NCBI GenBank assembly: GCA_039027855.1
Contig: JBCCJI010000005.1
Coordinates: 131,813 to 195,812, forward strand
Source: Thermohalobaculum sp039027855
GTDB taxonomy: Bacteria; Pseudomonadota; Alphaproteobacteria; Rhodobacterales; Rhodobacteraceae
Length of the DNA stretch: 64,000 bases
Direction: 5' to 3'
The notes under the pieces were generated by a model. That model was not told where the DNA came from and made no database searches. It saw nothing but the letters and a program-made list of their open reading frames with translations. Positions within the stretch are counted from its first letter, which is position 1, and each line of letters opens with the position of its first letter. This document shows positions 61,824 through 64,000 of this stretch, one piece after another. The position numbers and the translations under genes are program-made.

Positions 61824-62663
61824 ATGGCGAGACGATCGCGCGGCAAGCGGGGGCAGCGGCAGAACGGCGAAAGGCGCCAGCCGGATCCAAGCCCTGAGCC
61901 GAAGCCAACGCAGCAGGCCAAGAAGGCGCCGGGCACGATCCGCCGCGCCTCGACGATCCTGCAGAAACTGCGGAACAATTTCTTCGCCGGTATCGTGGTG
62001 GTCGCGCCCATTGGCCTGACGATCTGGCTGATTTGGAACACCATCGCCTTCGTCGATAGCCAGGTGCTGCCGCTTGTGCCCTCGGCCTATGACCCGCGGC
62101 GCTACCTCGGCGCCGATCTGCCGGGCTATGGCGTGCTGGTCTTCGTGATCTTCACGGTGACGGTCGGCTATTTCGGGCGCAAGGTCTTTGGCGCGCAGCT
62201 GATCCGCGTGGCCGAGGAACTGGTCGACCGCACACCGGTCATCCGCTCGATCTACAATGCGCTGAAACAGCTCGTTGAGACGGTGCTGACCAATTCCAAC
62301 ACCTCGTTTCAGCAGGCCTGCCTGGTTGAGTATCCGCGCCGGGGCATTTGGGCCGTCGCCTTCATCTCGACCGACGCCAAGGGCGAGGTGGCCGAGCTCA
62401 TGGCAGAGAGTGACCTCGTCTCGGTCTTCCTGCCCACGACGCCGAACCCGACATCGGGCTTTCTCCTCTACGTCCCCCGGGCGGATGTCTTGCTCTTGGA
62501 TATGAGCATCGAGGACGCGGCGAAGATGGTCATCTCGGCCGGCCTGGTCGTGCCCCCCACCGAAGCCGAGCGTCTAGCGCAGTCCGAAGAGGTGGCGGCC
62601 CGGCGCAAGGCCTTTGCCGACCAGGTCGCCCCGATTGAGCACGAGCATGGCGGCGCCCCGTGA
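61824..62663 (+). CDS. DUF502 family membrane protein
   Basis: A 279-residue protein with a basic N-terminal tail of about 45 residues, two membrane helices (FFAGIVVVAPIGLTIWLIWN near 53-72 and YGVLVFVIFTVTVGYFG near 101-117), and a soluble C-terminal domain containing RTPVIRSIYNALKQLVETVL near 137-156 and TPNPTSGFLLYVPR near 206-219. These are signatures of DUF502. The function is unknown; plant relatives (LCV/COV1) affect membrane traffic. It converges with recQ, 14 bp away. Confidence 0.9.
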   Translation: MARRSRGKRGQRQNGERRQPDPSPEPKPTQQAKKAPGTIRRASTILQKLRNNFFAGIVVVAPIGLTIWLIWNTIAFVDSQVLPLVPSAYDPRRYLGADLPGYGVLVFVIFTVTVGYFGRKVFGAQLIRVAEELVDRTPVIRSIYNALKQLVETVLTNSNTSFQQACLVEYPRRGIWAVAFISTDAKGEVAELMAESDLVSVFLPTTPNPTSGFLLYVPRADVLLLDMSIEDAAKMVISAGLVVPPTEAERLAQSEEVAARRKAFADQVAPIEHEHGGAP

Positions 62664-62677
62664 GCCGACACATCGGC

Positions 62678-64000
62678 CTAGCTGTTGGCCCGGATCACCG
62701 CGAGGAAATCCTCGCCGAACTTTGATAGCTTGGCGCGGCCGACGCCGTGCACGCCTGCCATGGCCTTCAGGTCCATCGGGCGGTCGGTCGCCAGCGCGAC
62801 CAGCGTTCGGTCGGGGAAGATGACATAAGCCGGGACGCCTGCTTCGTCGGCGAGACGCCGTCGCTCGGCGCGGAGGGCCTCGAACAGGGCCTGATCGCCC
62901 GGCGCGATCTCTGCGGGCGGCCTTGCCCCAGACGAGCTGCGCTGGCTCCCCTGTCTGGCGGGACGCGCAGCCTCGGCCGGGCGCAGGGTGACGGACCTCT
63001 CGCCCTTCAGCACGGCCCAGCCGTCTTCGGTCACGATCCAGGCGCGGTGGCGGTCGATATCGATGGCGCAAAGACCCTGCGCCTGCATTTGGTTGAGCCA
63101 GGCTTTCCAGGCGGCCTCGGACCAGGCGCGGCCGACACCCCAGGTGCGCAGGCGCTGATGACCAAGGCGCTCGGTACGCTCATTCGCCTGCCCGCGCAGC
63201 ACCGCGATCACATGGCCCGCGCCGAACCGCTCGCCCGTGCGCACCATGGCCGAGAGCGCCATTTGCGCAGGCTCGGTGCCGTCAATCACCTGCGGCGGGT
63301 TCAGGCAGGTGTCGCAGGCGCCGCAGGGCGTGGTCTCCTCTCCGAAATAGGCGAGCAGGCCGACACGCCGGCAGGTCGGGCTCTCCGCCAGCGACAACAA
63401 CGCCGAGAGCCGGGCATGGTCGGCGCGCCTGCGATCCTCGGGCGCGCCGCTTTCGTCGATGCGGCTGCGCGCGAGGCGGATATCGTCGGAGCCGTAGAAG
63501 GTGCGCGTCTCGGCCGGTTCGCCGTCGCGCCCTGCCCGGCCGATCTCCTGATAATAGGCCTCGATCGACTTCGGCAGATCGGCCTGGGCGACAAAGCGGA
63601 CATCCGGTTTATCCACGCCCATGCCAAAGGCGACCGTCGCGCACATCACCATGTCCTCGGCCCTGGCAAAGGCGCGCTGACGCGACGCCCGCTCGTCAGC
63701 CTCGAGCCCCGCGTGATAGGCGGCGGCGTTCAGCCCGGCCTTGGTCAGCGCCTCGGCCAGCCGTTCGCAGCGCGCGCGCGTCGCCGCGTAGACGATGCCG
63801 CTGACACGGCCGCGGGCGAGCACCCAGTCGATGATCTGCCGGTCGCCGCCCTGCTTGGCTTCGAATGCCAGGAACAAGTTCGGGCGGTCGAAGCCACGGA
63901 GGAACACCTGCGGCGCCCGCCCGTCGAACAGGCGGGCCACGATCTCGTCGCGCGTCTCGGCATCGGCGGTGGCGGTGAAGGCACCGACCGGCACGCCGAG
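62678..64000 (-). CDS. recQ: ATP-dependent DNA helicase RecQ (C-terminal part, cut by window end)
   Basis: The gene runs off the right edge, so the N-terminus with Walker A and DExH box is missing from view. What is visible starts at motif III (GAFTATADAETRDEIV) and continues with the helicase C domain, motif VI as QEIGRAGRDGEP near residues 150-161 of the visible part, the zinc-binding region CRRVGLLAYFGEE...CGACDTCLNPP, the winged helix, and a C-terminal HRDC domain ending KFGEDFLAVIRANS. RecQ unwinds DNA in the RecF repair pathway. A short disordered linker lies before HRDC. Confidence 0.95.
   Translation of the reverse strand, partial: LGVPVGAFTATADAETRDEIVARLFDGRAPQVFLRGFDRPNLFLAFEAKQGGDRQIIDWVLARGRVSGIVYAATRARCERLAEALTKAGLNAAAYHAGLEADERASRQRAFARAEDMVMCATVAFGMGVDKPDVRFVAQADLPKSIEAYYQEIGRAGRDGEPAETRTFYGSDDIRLARSRIDESGAPEDRRRADHARLSALLSLAESPTCRRVGLLAYFGEETTPCGACDTCLNPPQVIDGTEPAQMALSAMVRTGERFGAGHVIAVLRGQANERTERLGHQRLRTWGVGRAWSEAAWKAWLNQMQAQGLCAIDIDRHRAWIVTEDGWAVLKGERSVTLRPAEAARPARQGSQRSSSGARPPAEIAPGDQALFEALRAERRRLADEAGVPAYVIFPDRTLVALATDRPMDLKAMAGVHGVGRAKLSKFGEDFLAVIRANS

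Overview
This 64 kb window is high-GC, densely coding bacterial chromosome, and the gene order points to an alphaproteobacterium of the order Rhodobacterales. The main evidence is a nifR3(dusB)-ntrB-ntrC-ntrY-ntrX-trkA-trkH-hfq-hflX block, an ispDF-pgpA-cinA stretch followed by coq10 and lipA, an rne/amidase/mrcA cluster with prfB nearby, RNase E with a very long acidic insertion in its S1 domain, and secreted proteins ending in VPLPA-type sorting tails. No rRNA, tRNA, transposase, phage or CRISPR locus was recognised.

Layout. 1-9.3 kb: an aminotransferase, RNase E (minus), then amidase and penicillin-binding protein 1A (plus). 9.3-14 kb: a VPLPA-CTERM protein, a GNAT acetyltransferase and DNA ligase A (minus), and a second CTERM-type protein (minus). 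14-19.2 kb: a hypothetical gene and prfB (minus), then a TerB-like protein, a GFA-type zinc protein and recG (plus). 19.2-20.7 kb: a LexA-type box, a 42-residue membrane protein, a strong terminator and an unknown 338-aa protein. 20.9-33.2 kb: the nine-gene nitrogen-sensing/potassium/Hfq block, all minus strand with overlapping or nearly abutting genes. 33.4-38 kb: isoprenoid and lipid genes, PncC/CinA, a flavin-type oxidase, Coq10 and lipoyl synthase. 38-48.2 kb: a small membrane protein, trmFO, a methyltransferase, an esterase, a phytoene/squalene synthase relative, cysS, gltX, an STM3941-like membrane protein and nadE. 48.4-52.1 kb is the accessory stretch: an 18-repeat exported MORN protein, a two-gene unit ending in a Cys/His-rich peptide, a SnoaL-like protein and a broken gene with a nonsense codon, set in locally AT-rich DNA. 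52.1-54.6 kb: leuA behind an apparent leucine attenuator, then an OhrR-type MarR regulator. 54.9-60.8 kb: the rod-shape operon mreB-mreC-mreD-mrdA-rodA. 60.8-64 kb: a 2-hydroxyacid dehydrogenase, a DUF502 protein and the 3' part of recQ, cut by the window end.

How the genes work together. Most of the window is housekeeping: cell-wall elongation (mre/mrd/rodA, mrcA, amidase), DNA repair (ligA, recG, recQ), translation (prfB, cysS, gltX, trmFO), RNA decay and riboregulation (rne, hfq) and nitrogen control (ntrBC, ntrYX). The least explained parts are the SOS-box/small membrane protein locus at 19.26-19.47 kb, the two-gene unit with the CHSHCGSHCHSH peptide at 49.95-50.84 kb, the leuA leader at 52.13-52.23 kb, and the 25-bp perfect palindrome at 9.38 kb.
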